From CAWBLP01 sp963721065 (lineage in GTDB: Bacteria > Pseudomonadota > Alphaproteobacteria > Acetobacterales > Acetobacteraceae), in assembly GCA_963721065.1 (NCBI GenBank), contig CAVRHO010000007.1, forward strand, positions 1 through 64,000: 64,000 nucleotides of DNA, given 5' to 3'. Below, one piece after another: positions 7,888 to 16,300 of the stretch. The notes under the pieces are model-generated. The model searched no databases, was not told the DNA's origin, and saw only the letters and a list, made by a program, of their open reading frames with translations. Position 1 is the first letter of the stretch. Every line of letters begins with the position of its first letter. The translations under genes were made by a program, and so were the position numbers.

Positions 7888-10725
7888 ATGCCCCTGATCG
7901 AAGAAATCGATTACGGCACCCCGGCCAGCCAGGCCACCGAGACCGTAACCCTGAGCATCGACGGCCAGGACGTCACCGTCCCCGAAGGCACCTCCGTGAT
8001 GCGCGCCGCGATGGAAGCCGGCATCCGGATCCCCAAGCTCTGTGCCACCGATTCGCTGGACGCCTTCGGCTCCTGCCGCGTCTGCCTGGTGGAGATCGAG
8101 GGCCGCAACGGCACCCCGGCCTCCTGCACCACGCCGGTCGCCCCCGGCATGAAGGTGCACACCGGCACCGACCGCCTCCGCCGCCTCCGCCGCGGCGTGA
8201 TGGAGCTGTACCTGTCCGACCACCCGGCCGACACGCTCACCTCACCGGTCGCCGGCAACTGCGAGTTCCACGAGGTCGCCGGCCAGGTCGGCCTGCGCGA
8301 AATCCGCTACGGCCGCGACGGCGCCAGCCACCTGGACTCGGCGGTGGACGGCTCCAACCCGTATTTCCAGTTCGACCCCGCGAAGTGCATCGTCTGCTCC
8401 CGCTGCGTGCGCGCCTGCGAGGAAACCCAGGGCACCTTCGCGCTGACGGTGGAGGGCAGGGGCTTCGCCTCCAAGATCGCCGCCGGCATGGATGAGCCGT
8501 TCCTCACCAGCGAATGCGTCTCCTGCGGCGCCTGCGTGCAGGCTTGCCCCACCGGCTCGCTGATCGAGAAGTCGGTGGTCGAACTTGGCCAGCCGGAACA
8601 TTCCGTGGTGACCACCTGCGCCTATTGCGGCGTCGGCTGCAACTTCAAGGCCGAGATGCAGGGCGAGACGGTGGTCCGCATGACCCCCTGGAAGGACGGC
8701 CAGGCGAACCACGGCCATTCCTGCGTGAAGGGCCGCTTCGCCTGGGGCTATGCCAACCACGCCGACCGCATCCTGAAGCCGATGGTGCGGGAAAAGATCA
8801 CCGACCCCTGGCGGGAGGTAAGCTGGGACGAAGCGATCGGCCACGTCGCCGCATCCTTCAAGCGGATCCAGGCGCAGCACGGCAAGAACGCGATCGGCGT
8901 GATCACCTCCTCCCGCTGCACGGATGAGGAGACGTTCCTGGTGCAGAAACTCGCGCGCCAGGTGTTCCACAACAACAACACCGATACCTGCGCCCGGGTG
9001 TGCCACTCGCCCACCGGCTACGGGCTGGGCAAGACCTTCGGCACTTCGGCCGGCACGCAGAACTTCGACTCGGTCGAGCACAGCGACGTCATGATGGTGA
9101 TCGGCGCCAACCCGACCGACGGCCATCCGGTGTTCGCCTCCCGCATGAAGAAGCGGCTGCGCCAGGGGGCGAAGCTGATCGTCATCGATCCCCGCCGCAT
9201 CGACCTGGTGAAGACCCCGCATGTCGAGGCCAGCTACCACCTGCCGCTGAAGCCCGGCACCAACGTCGCGGTGCTGACCGCGCTGTCGCATGTCATCGTC
9301 ACCGAGGGCCTGGTGAACCAGGACTTCGTGCGCGAGCGCTGCGACATGGACGCGTTCCACGACTGGGCCGCCTTCGTCGCCGAACCCCGCAACAGCCCGG
9401 AAGAGGTGGAAAAGATCAGCGGCGTCCCGGCGTCCGCGATCCGCGGCGCCGCGCGCCTCTACGCCACCGGCGGCAATGGCGCGATCTATTACGGGCTGGG
9501 CGTGACCGAGCACAGCCAGGGCAGCACCGCGGTGATGGCGCTGGCGAACCTGGCCATGGTGACCGGCAATATCGGCCGCCCCGGCGTCGGGGTGAACCCG
9601 CTGCGCGGCCAGAACAACGTCCAGGGCAGTTGCGACATGGGCAGCTTCCCGCACGAATTCCCCGGCTACCGCCACGTGTCGCTCCCGGCGGTCCGGTCGA
9701 TCTTCGAAAAGGAATGGGGCACGGAGCTGGACCCCGAGCCCGGCCTGCGCATCCCCAACATGATCGACGCCGCGCTGGATGGCAGTTTCCGCGGCATCTA
9801 CATCCAGGGCGAGGACATCGTGCAGTCCGACCCCGACACGAAGCACATCACCGCGGGGCTCGCGGCGATGGACTGCGTCGTGGTGCACGACCTGTTCCTG
9901 AACGAAACGGCCAACTACGCCCACGTCTTCCTGCCCGGCAGCACTTTCCTGGAGAAGGACGGCACCTTCATCAACGCCGAACGCCGCATCAACCTGGTGC
10001 GCAAGGTCATGGCCCCGCGCGCCGGCCTGGCGGACTGGGAGGTGACCCAGGCGATCGCCAAGGCGATGGGCGCCGACTGGAACTACACCCATCCCGAGCA
10101 GGTGATGGCCGAGATCGCCCGCACCACCCCCACCTTCGCCGGCGTCACCTACGAAAAGCTGGCCAAAGGCACGATCCAGTGGCCGTGCAATGACGCGGCG
10201 CCGGAGGGCACGCCGACCATGCACGTCAACGGGTTCGTGCGCGGCAAGGGCAACTTCGTCATCACCGAGTATGTCGCCACGGACGAGAAGATCGGCCCGC
10301 GCTTCCCGCTGCTGCTGACCACCGGCCGCATCCTGACGCAGTACAACGTCGGCGCGCAGACAAGGCGCACCGACAACGTGGTGTGGCATCCGGAAGACGT
10401 GCTGGAGATCCACCCGCACGACGCGGAGCAGCGGGGTGTGCGCGACGGCGACTGGGTGCGCCTGACCAGCCGCACCGGCGAGACCACGCTGCGGGCCCAG
10501 GTCACCGAACGGGTCGCGGTGGGCGTGGTCTACACCACCTTCCATCACCCCATGACCCAGGCCAATGTGGTGACCACCGACTTCTCCGACTGGGCCACCA
10601 ACTGCCCGGAGTACAAGGTGACCGCGGTGCAGGTGAGCCCGTCCAACGGCCCCAGCGACTGGCAGGAATCCTACCGCGAACTCTCCACCCAGGCTCGGCG
10701 GATCGAGACGGTCCCGGCGGAGTAG
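7888..10725 (+). CDS. fdsA: NAD-dependent formate dehydrogenase catalytic alpha subunit
   Basis: The molybdenum-containing subunit that oxidises formate to CO2 in the cytoplasm. From the N-terminus: a NuoG-like ferredoxin [2Fe-2S] domain (FGSCRVCLVEIEG), two 4Fe-4S motifs (CIVCSRCVRAC, CVSCGACVQACP), then the bis-MGD oxidoreductase domain with its own cluster (CAYCGVGCNFK). Cys372 in ARVCHSPTG is the expected Mo ligand, followed by the conserved His373. At 945 residues it has the usual FdsA length. The strong Shine-Dalgarno sequence at 7873-7884 decides the start. Maturation should need FdhD and FdsD encoded downstream. Confidence 0.96.
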   Translation: MPLIEEIDYGTPASQATETVTLSIDGQDVTVPEGTSVMRAAMEAGIRIPKLCATDSLDAFGSCRVCLVEIEGRNGTPASCTTPVAPGMKVHTGTDRLRRLRRGVMELYLSDHPADTLTSPVAGNCEFHEVAGQVGLREIRYGRDGASHLDSAVDGSNPYFQFDPAKCIVCSRCVRACEETQGTFALTVEGRGFASKIAAGMDEPFLTSECVSCGACVQACPTGSLIEKSVVELGQPEHSVVTTCAYCGVGCNFKAEMQGETVVRMTPWKDGQANHGHSCVKGRFAWGYANHADRILKPMVREKITDPWREVSWDEAIGHVAASFKRIQAQHGKNAIGVITSSRCTDEETFLVQKLARQVFHNNNTDTCARVCHSPTGYGLGKTFGTSAGTQNFDSVEHSDVMMVIGANPTDGHPVFASRMKKRLRQGAKLIVIDPRRIDLVKTPHVEASYHLPLKPGTNVAVLTALSHVIVTEGLVNQDFVRERCDMDAFHDWAAFVAEPRNSPEEVEKISGVPASAIRGAARLYATGGNGAIYYGLGVTEHSQGSTAVMALANLAMVTGNIGRPGVGVNPLRGQNNVQGSCDMGSFPHEFPGYRHVSLPAVRSIFEKEWGTELDPEPGLRIPNMIDAALDGSFRGIYIQGEDIVQSDPDTKHITAGLAAMDCVVVHDLFLNETANYAHVFLPGSTFLEKDGTFINAERRINLVRKVMAPRAGLADWEVTQAIAKAMGADWNYTHPEQVMAEIARTTPTFAGVTYEKLAKGTIQWPCNDAAPEGTPTMHVNGFVRGKGNFVITEYVATDEKIGPRFPLLLTTGRILTQYNVGAQTRRTDNVVWHPEDVLEIHPHDAEQRGVRDGDWVRLTSRTGETTLRAQVTERVAVGVVYTTFHHPMTQANVVTTDFSDWATNCPEYKVTAVQVSPSNGPSDWQESYRELSTQARRIETVPAE

Positions 10726-10979
10726 ATGCCGAGCGGGGCGATACACCGGCCGGGGACGCGTCCCCGGGCGCTCCCCCTCTCCATGCGGGCTTGGACCGCG
10801 AAGCGGACCAGGCCTGCGGGGAGGGGGGCGAGCATCGCCGTCCCCGAATTCGGGTCCTCCTTCCCACGGCTTTCGTCCGCGCCGCGGCCCAGGTTGGGGG
10901 AAGCCTCCTCCCGGCACCGGGAAGGACCCGTGAGCGGAAGGGGAAGCAGAGCACGCACTGTCTCCCCACATCCCGTGTC
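10726..10979. other. 254-bp spacer between fdsA and fdhD
   Basis: No coding support. The region is very GC-rich and can fold: a CCCCCTCTCC run near 10768 can pair with GGGGAGGGG near 10820. It may separate structural genes from maturation genes in the operon. Confidence 0.4.
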
Positions 10980-11798
10980 ATGACCCCGCCCGTCCGCACT
11001 GTCCCACGCACCATCTGGCACGGCAACGCTCCGGCCGACGGCGCCCGCGCGCTGCCGGAGGAGACCCCCGTGGCGCTGACCTACAACCGCGCCACCCACG
11101 CGGTGATGCTGGCGACTCCCGCGGACCTGGAGGATTTCGCCCTCGGCTTCAGCCTGACAGACGGCATCGTCACCCGTCCCGACCAGATCGAGGAACTCCA
11201 GGTGGTGCCGGCCGAGCAGGGGATCGAACTGCGTATGTGGCTGGCGGCCGAACGGGTGGAGTCGCTGACCCGCCGCCAGCGCCGCCTGGCAGGGCCCAGC
11301 GGCTGCGGGCTGTGCGGCCTGGAAAGCCTGGAAGACGCGGTGCGCCCGCCGCCCAGGGTCACCGCGGCACCGGTGTTCACCCCGGCCACCATCATCGCGG
11401 CGATGGCGGCCATGCCGGCCGCCCAGGACCTGAACCACGCAACCCGCGCGGTGCACGCCGCCGCCTTCTGGCACCCCGCGCGCGGCCTGGTCGCGCTGCG
11501 GGAGGATGTCGGCCGGCACAACGCGCTGGACAAGTTGGCCGGCGCGCTCATCCGGCAAGGCACCAGCATCGGGGATGGAATGGTGCTGCTGTCCAGCCGC
11601 ATCTCCGTGGAACTGATCCAGAAGGCCGCCATGATCGGCGCGCCGGCGGTGGTGGCGGTGTCCGTTCCCACCGCGCTCGCCGTACGCACTGCCGAGGCCG
11701 CCGGCATCACCCTGATCGGCATCGCCCGGGACGACACGTTCGAGGTGTTCACCCACGGCGACCGTATCGCCAGACACAAGGTTCAGCATGTCGCCTGA
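10980..11798 (+). CDS. fdhD: Formate dehydrogenase accessory sulfurtransferase FdhD (FdsC)
   Basis: FdhD/FdsC proteins bind bis-MGD cofactor and deliver sulfur to it before insertion into formate dehydrogenase. The 272-residue protein shows ETPVALTYNRATHAVMLATP at the N-terminus, the conserved cysteine motif GCGLCGLE, and a C-terminal VGRHNALDKLAGA segment. The reading frame is open far upstream into fdsA, but MTPPVRTVPRTIWHG at 10980 is the first start outside fdsA and gives the family length. The last 11 bp overlap fdsD, indicating coupled translation. Confidence 0.93.
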   Translation: MTPPVRTVPRTIWHGNAPADGARALPEETPVALTYNRATHAVMLATPADLEDFALGFSLTDGIVTRPDQIEELQVVPAEQGIELRMWLAAERVESLTRRQRRLAGPSGCGLCGLESLEDAVRPPPRVTAAPVFTPATIIAAMAAMPAAQDLNHATRAVHAAAFWHPARGLVALREDVGRHNALDKLAGALIRQGTSIGDGMVLLSSRISVELIQKAAMIGAPAVVAVSVPTALAVRTAEAAGITLIGIARDDTFEVFTHGDRIARHKVQHVA

Positions 11799-12009
11799 GA
11801 AACTCGCCTACATGGCCAACCAGATCGGCAAGTTCTTCGCGCACCAGAAGGACGCGGAAGCGGTGGCCTCGATCGAGGACCACATCCGAAAGTTCTGGGA
11901 CCCGCGCATGCGGCGCCAGATCGTGGAAGCTCTCGACTCGCCGCAGGTGCAGCTTGACCCGCGCGTGCGTGAGGCGGTTTCCAGGCTGCAGGCGTCGCAG
12001 ATGGCGTGA
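11788..12009 (+). CDS. fdsD: Formate dehydrogenase delta subunit FdsD
   Basis: A 73-residue helical protein beginning MSPEKLAYMANQIGKFFA and containing HIRKFWDPRMRRQI, the signature of the FdsD/NAD-dependent formate dehydrogenase delta family. FdsD copurifies with the dehydrogenase in some species and is needed for full activity, probably in cofactor insertion or complex stability. It overlaps fdhD by 11 bp and is the last gene of the fds operon. Confidence 0.93.
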   Translation: MSPEKLAYMANQIGKFFAHQKDAEAVASIEDHIRKFWDPRMRRQIVEALDSPQVQLDPRVREAVSRLQASQMA

Positions 12010-12318
12010 CATCAACGCCCAGGCGGTTCGATCCGCGGCCGACGCCGGCCACGCGGCTGCCAGCGCAAGTTCGCTTGGCATTGCGATAGCGCGGGTGGCA
12101 GCGGGCGAAGCCGACCAGGTTGTGGCCGGTAAAGCGGACTGTCGTTCTGTGCCGCTTTTGGCGTGACGATGGAACGGATGGCGGAGTACGTCGTCGCGGA
12201 TGGTGGCCCTGCGCCCGTCGCGACCCGCAATCTTGGGCCAAGGCGCACTCTCCGCGAGGGGCGCCTAGCTTGCTTCGCGAAAACCGCGGCTCCCGAAAGC
12301 CGCGGCTCCCGGCAAAGC
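12010..12318. other. Convergent intergenic region
   Basis: No gene is supported. Both flanking operons end here. The only local structure is the self-complementary 10-mer AGCCGCGGCT near 12297 beside direct copies of CGCGGCTCCC; no clear U-tailed terminator was found. Confidence 0.4.
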
Positions 12319-12774
12319 TCAGGCTGCGCCGCGGGCGATCCTCAGGTCCAGCCGGTTCACCCCATCAATGCGCTGGTAAGTGATACTGCTGGCGAACTGG
12401 CGCATCAGGTGAATGCCCCAGCCACCCGGCGCGGCGTCCAGGCTCCGCTCGCGGTCCGGTGCCGGCTGCTGCAGCGGATCAAACGCGGCGCAGTCATCCT
12501 CGATGGTGACATGCAAATGATCCGGTGCGCCATGGACCGCCAGCGCCACGACGGCGGCCGGGCTGCCCGGCGCCGCCGTGCCGTGCATCACCACATTGGC
12601 GACCGCCTCCTCCAGGCACAGGCGCAACGCATATTCCTGCGGCGTCGGCAGGGCCAGCGTGGCGGCGATATGGTCCACCCACCCGGCGAGCCCGGCCAGG
12701 CCCTGCATGCTGCGCTCCAGCCGCAGCGTGAAACGTCCGGCGGAGTCATCCGCTGACGGCACGTATTGCCTCAT
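12319..12774 (-). CDS. Anti-sigma/partner-switch serine kinase (RsbW/SpoIIAB-like HATPase)
   Basis: A GHKL-fold ATPase of 151 residues. The N-box LRLCLEEAVANVVMHG keeps the Mg-ATP asparagine, followed by IEDDCAAFDP and the glycine box GGWGIHLMRQ. Such kinases phosphorylate a STAS antagonist and bind an alternative partner, often a sigma factor. The start at 12774 (MRQYVPSADD) was preferred to 12801 because it keeps a short overlap with the STAS gene upstream. It is last of four same-strand signalling genes; no sigma factor lies nearby, so the output is unknown. Confidence 0.85.
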   Translation of the reverse strand: MRQYVPSADDSAGRFTLRLERSMQGLAGLAGWVDHIAATLALPTPQEYALRLCLEEAVANVVMHGTAAPGSPAAVVALAVHGAPDHLHVTIEDDCAAFDPLQQPAPDRERSLDAAPGGWGIHLMRQFASSITYQRIDGVNRLDLRIARGAA

Positions 12775-13084
12775 CCAGGTCGCGCAGGATTGGCACCACA
12801 TTGTCGGTGCCGCTGCTGACCAGCACGGCCTCCACCTCCTTGTCCGGCCGGAGCAACACCATGCGGCCGCCTTTCCGCGCCACCGTGCGGGCGCCCATGA
12901 TCAGCATCCGCAGGCCCATCGACGCGACGAACTCCACCTGCGCCATGTCCACGATCAGCGCCCGCGTGGAGGCGGTCAGCACATTGAACGACAGGTCGAG
13001 CTCCTGCGATCCGCCGATATCCAGGCGCCCGGTCAGGATGGCCCTGGTCACGCCAGGCGCGACCTCCTCGGTCTCCATGCGCAT
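12746..13084 (-). CDS. STAS-domain anti-anti-sigma factor (RsbV/SpoIIAA-like)
   Basis: A 112-residue single STAS domain: TRAILTGRLDIGGSQELD, then LIVDMAQVEFVASMGLRMLI. Ser55 in ASMGLR sits where the phosphorylated serine of SpoIIAA/RsbV lies, although the usual preceding Asp is Ala. It should cycle between phosphorylated and free forms, driven by the HATPase gene it overlaps and the PP2C phosphatase at the head of the operon. Family assignment is firm; partner assignment is inferred from order. Confidence 0.87.
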   Translation of the reverse strand: MRMETEEVAPGVTRAILTGRLDIGGSQELDLSFNVLTASTRALIVDMAQVEFVASMGLRMLIMGARTVARKGGRMVLLRPDKEVEAVLVSSGTDNVVPILRDLDEAIRAVSG

Positions 13085-13109
13085 CGCACGCGCTCCTTTC
13101 GATCCGCGA

Positions 13110-13901
13110 TCAACGTGGAATGTTGAAGGCGAGACGGTTGAACCGGCCGACGCGGGACCAGGTCACGTTCCGCGCGTGCTGACGCAGCAGGTTGATTCCC
13201 AGCGCGTCTTCCGCGGACAACCCGGGCGTGGTCAATTCGGCCAGGGGATTATACGGCGCGCACAGATCCTGGACGGTGACGCTCAGCCGCCCCGCATCGG
13301 CGATCAGCCGCAACGAAATCCGGTCGGCGTTGATCCCCGCCTCGGGCTCGCCGTGGGTGACGATCCGCGTCACCACCTCCTCCAGCGACAGGCGCAGCGC
13401 GTATTCCGTGCGCTGGCTGAGATTGAGCAGGATGCTCAGCTCATCCACCCAGGCGCCGGCGCGCGTGATACCGGCCTTGGTACGTTCGATGTCCAGCGAG
13501 AAGGGCAGGGAATGACCCGGCAGGTCATCATCGTCGCCGTCGATCTGGCAGACCGAGCACACCGCATCGGCCAGGGTCTGGAACACCGGGATCACCTGGT
13601 CGATGCCGCTGCTGATCAGCACGGATTCCACCGAGGGATCGGGCTGCAGAAATGCCATCCGCCCATCGCCCGCGGCGATCGTGCGGGCGCCGGCGATCAG
13701 CGTGCGCAGGCCGGTGGAGGCGATGAAGGTCACGCGGGACAGGTCCACCACCAGGCATTTCTGCGTCTGCGCCAGGCGCGCGAACGTGGTTTCCACCGAG
13801 GCCACGCCCGCGGCATCCAGCCGGCCGCGCAGATTCACCTTGGTGACCTCGGGTACGATTTCCTCGGCATCGACGAGGAGAATTCGCGGGGATTGCGTCA
13901 C
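13110..13901 (-). CDS. STAS-HATPase fusion protein with degenerate kinase motifs
   Basis: Residues 1-110 are a STAS domain (VNLRGRLDAAGVASVE, VDLSRVTFIASTGLRTLI; Ser62 at the phosphoacceptor position). Residues 130-263 are an RsbW-type HATPase fold. Against the stand-alone kinase in the same operon, the fusion has lost key ATP-site residues: the N-box reads LEEVVTRIVTHG (Asn replaced by Arg), the FDP motif is YNP, and the glycine box is DALGINLLRQ. It may therefore be an inactive kinase that binds partners without phosphorylating them. Spacing is 17 bp to the phosphatase and 25 bp to the STAS gene. Confidence 0.85.
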   Translation of the reverse strand: MTQSPRILLVDAEEIVPEVTKVNLRGRLDAAGVASVETTFARLAQTQKCLVVDLSRVTFIASTGLRTLIAGARTIAAGDGRMAFLQPDPSVESVLISSGIDQVIPVFQTLADAVCSVCQIDGDDDDLPGHSLPFSLDIERTKAGITRAGAWVDELSILLNLSQRTEYALRLSLEEVVTRIVTHGEPEAGINADRISLRLIADAGRLSVTVQDLCAPYNPLAELTTPGLSAEDALGINLLRQHARNVTWSRVGRFNRLAFNIPR

Positions 13902-13918
13902 GTCGCAGGGCCGATCCG

Positions 13919-15058
13919 TCAGGTGAAGCGAAGCACGAGCGCGGAGAAGTCATCCTCCAGCGGCCCCGGACGCGAGGCCTCGCGAATATGGGCATACAGG
14001 CGCCGCGCACCGCCCGGTGTGGAGGCGGACGGCAGCAGGCCGACCACCTGATCCAGGCCCCATTGCCGGCCCTGGCGGTCCACGATCTCGAACACACCGT
14101 CGCTGAACAGGTGCAGGGCGCTGCCTGGCGGAATCGCGACCCGCGCGGACGTCATCTCGCGGTCCGGCACGATGCCGATCGAGGGATTGCGCGTGGCCAG
14201 CGCGACCGGTGCCCCGCCTCCCGGCGAGAGCAGATAGGCGGCGTGGTGACCGCCGGTGGCATAGGTCAGGGTCCGCTGGCCGGGTGCGTACACGCCGTAC
14301 CATATGGTGAAGAACAGCGCGTTGTGCTGCTCGAACGGGAACATGCGGTTCAGGCTGCGGATCACCGCCGCCGGGTCGCGGAAATCCACCGCCGGCAGCA
14401 GTCGCTGGCGCAGCACATTGGCCACCGAGACAGCATGCAGCGCCGCCGCCGCGCCATGTCCGGCGACGTCCAGGACGAAAGCAGCGAAATGCTGCTGGTC
14501 GAGCCACTGATAACCGAAGGCGTCGCCGCCGAGGCGGGCGCTGGGCAGATAGTACCACTCGGCTTCGACCGGGCCGCTGTCGATCGGCGCCGGGAGAATC
14601 GAGGCGACGTAGTCGGCCGCGTCGCGCAGTTCGCGATCCATCGCCTCGACTTCCGCCGCTTCCTCGCGCGTGCGCCGGTGATAGCGCAGCCGGTGGGACC
14701 CGATGCCCAGGGCGGCACCGTCCTGCAGCGGCACGGCGCCCTCGATCCGTGTGCCGTTGATGAAGGTGCCGTTGGTGGAACCCAGGTCGGTCAGCATGAG
14801 CTGCCCGTTGTTCAGCTCGAGGCGGCAATGGCGGCGCGAGACCGTGCCACCCTCCAGCACCAGTTCGGCCGGGGGGCTGCGCCCAATGGTGACGGGCAGC
14901 GAGCGCAGGACGATCCGCCGCGGTGCACCCTCGTCGTTTTCCTGCAGCAGCAGCAGCACGTGGACCGCATCCTCAGGCGGCGCCACGTCCCGGCCCCAGT
15001 CCGCCGGGGCGCGAAACGTGATGGTCTGCTCGTCGCCGAATTGTTCGACCGCTGCCAT
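13919..15058 (-). CDS. FHA domain plus PP2C/SpoIIE-type serine phosphatase
   Basis: A 379-residue signalling phosphatase. Residues 45-125 are an FHA phosphothreonine-binding domain (VTIGRSPPAELVL, SRRHCRLEL, LGSTNGTFING). Residues 165-379 are a SpoIIE/RsbU-like PP2C domain with metal-binding aspartates in GGDAFGY, VLDVAGHG, LFSDGVFE and EDDFSALVL, so it looks active. It likely dephosphorylates the two STAS proteins encoded downstream, with the FHA domain as the phosphopeptide-sensing input. First gene of the four-gene operon. Confidence 0.9.
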   Translation of the reverse strand: MAAVEQFGDEQTITFRAPADWGRDVAPPEDAVHVLLLLQENDEGAPRRIVLRSLPVTIGRSPPAELVLEGGTVSRRHCRLELNNGQLMLTDLGSTNGTFINGTRIEGAVPLQDGAALGIGSHRLRYHRRTREEAAEVEAMDRELRDAADYVASILPAPIDSGPVEAEWYYLPSARLGGDAFGYQWLDQQHFAAFVLDVAGHGAAAALHAVSVANVLRQRLLPAVDFRDPAAVIRSLNRMFPFEQHNALFFTIWYGVYAPGQRTLTYATGGHHAAYLLSPGGGAPVALATRNPSIGIVPDREMTSARVAIPPGSALHLFSDGVFEIVDRQGRQWGLDQVVGLLPSASTPGGARRLYAHIREASRPGPLEDDFSALVLRFT

Positions 15059-15174
15059 GCGCTTTCCTGAAAAGCCTACAGACGGTCTACAGTCTGACGG
15101 GGTTGATGTGGAAAACGCAACAGGGTTTGGCTGTGGACAACGCTTTCCCTCCCCGCGGCCAGCATCGCGCCCGT

Positions 15175-15246
15175 GGGTGGGATCGCGGGCCTGGGTGGAG
15201 TTGCGGGCCTGGGTGGGGTTGCGGGCCTGGGTGGGGTCGCGGGGCC
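15175..15246. repeat. 18-bp tandem repeat, four copies
   Basis: Four contiguous units of the form GGGTGGGGTTGCGGGCCT with a few substitutions, at 15175, 15193, 15211 and 15229. They lie between the PP2C start and the stop of the PDZ gene. The period is a multiple of three, which makes spurious Gly- or Pro-rich reading frames on both strands. Confidence 0.85.
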
Positions 15247-15272
15247 GGTTGTGACGGCGCGGCGCGATACTC

Positions 15273-16190
15273 TCACGCCTGCGACGACGGGTGCGGCGCC
15301 ACGACGACGCTGCAGTTGCGCAACCTGCCTTCGCGCATCAGCCGGATGCGCACCGGGCTGCCGATCTGCTCGCTGCCCAGCATGCTGCGCAGTCCACTGC
15401 TGCCCATCACGCTCTTACCGTCGATTGCCAGCAACACGTCGCCGAGCCGCACCCCGGCCTGGTCGGCCGGGCCGTTGGGGGTGAGGCTGACCACCAGTCG
15501 GCCGGACTTCTGGCCGGCGATCGGCCGGGCATCATCGGTCAGCGCGATCGGCTGCAATGCGACGCCCAGCCAGGGGCGGCCTTCCACGGTCAGCCGGGCA
15601 GGGGCGACGCCCGCCATGGTCAGCGGGTCGGCGAAGCGGGCAATCGTTGCATGCGGAACCACCAGCGCATCGCCGCCCATCCCGGGAATCAGCATGCCCA
15701 GCAGCCCACCGCGGACATCCAGGACGAACCCGCCTTCGACGCCGCCGTTCGGCAGGTCGAGGGTGATCGTCGGGCCGATCGGTCCGTTGGCGCTGACCCG
15801 GCGGACCATCGCCATCCTTGCGGTCGGGCTGGCATCCACATCGGCGCTGAGCACCACGGCGAGGCTGCCCACCGCCGGTTCCTTGCCGCCGCGGATCGAC
15901 GGCCGCGGCAACTGGGTGTCGAGTTCCAGCGAAGCGAGGTTGGATGTCGGGTCGCGCCGGGCCGGTCGCGCCGGCAGCAGAGAGGCGCCCGGCGGCAGGA
16001 CGATGGTGTAGCTCTCCTGCGCGGGCAGGGGCTGATCGCAGGTCACCACCAGTTCGGGGCGCCAGACCAGTCCGGTGACATGCCGGTTGGGGCCGGTCCG
16101 GATGGCGCACAGCATGGGCGCGGCGTCGTTGACCAGCGCGGCGAGGGCGTCGGACATCTGCCCCAGTGTATGCAGGATAGGCACCGTCAT
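15273..16190 (-). CDS. Trypsin-like/PDZ protein, probably catalytically inactive
   Basis: A 305-residue protein shaped like a DegP/HtrA protease: a beta-barrel domain (residues 20-200) followed by a PDZ domain (205-300: GRPWLGVALQPIAL, SLTPNGPADQAGVRLGDVLLAIDGK). The catalytic triad appears lost: the His position falls in VVTCDQPLP and the usual GNSGGP loop reads GGVEGGFV. No signal peptide is apparent. It may act as a peptide-binding scaffold. The ATG at 16190 (MTVPILHTLGQM) fits better than the ATG at 16247. Confidence 0.72.
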   Translation of the reverse strand: MTVPILHTLGQMSDALAALVNDAAPMLCAIRTGPNRHVTGLVWRPELVVTCDQPLPAQESYTIVLPPGASLLPARPARRDPTSNLASLELDTQLPRPSIRGGKEPAVGSLAVVLSADVDASPTARMAMVRRVSANGPIGPTITLDLPNGGVEGGFVLDVRGGLLGMLIPGMGGDALVVPHATIARFADPLTMAGVAPARLTVEGRPWLGVALQPIALTDDARPIAGQKSGRLVVSLTPNGPADQAGVRLGDVLLAIDGKSVMGSSGLRSMLGSEQIGSPVRIRLMREGRLRNCSVVVAPHPSSQA

Positions 16191-16300
16191 TGCAGGCGAC
16201 CGACCGTTCCTTGGCGTTTTCGAACTGGTTGAGTCTGGCATTCCCATCCTGTCGGTGAACAGGCGTCTCCCGGATCAATCGGCGGTCAATCTAGCGCAAA

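Noticed and set aside
15076..15484. Gly- or Pro-rich frames over the 18-bp repeat
   Set aside because: The repeat period makes open frames on both strands; no flanking coding features.
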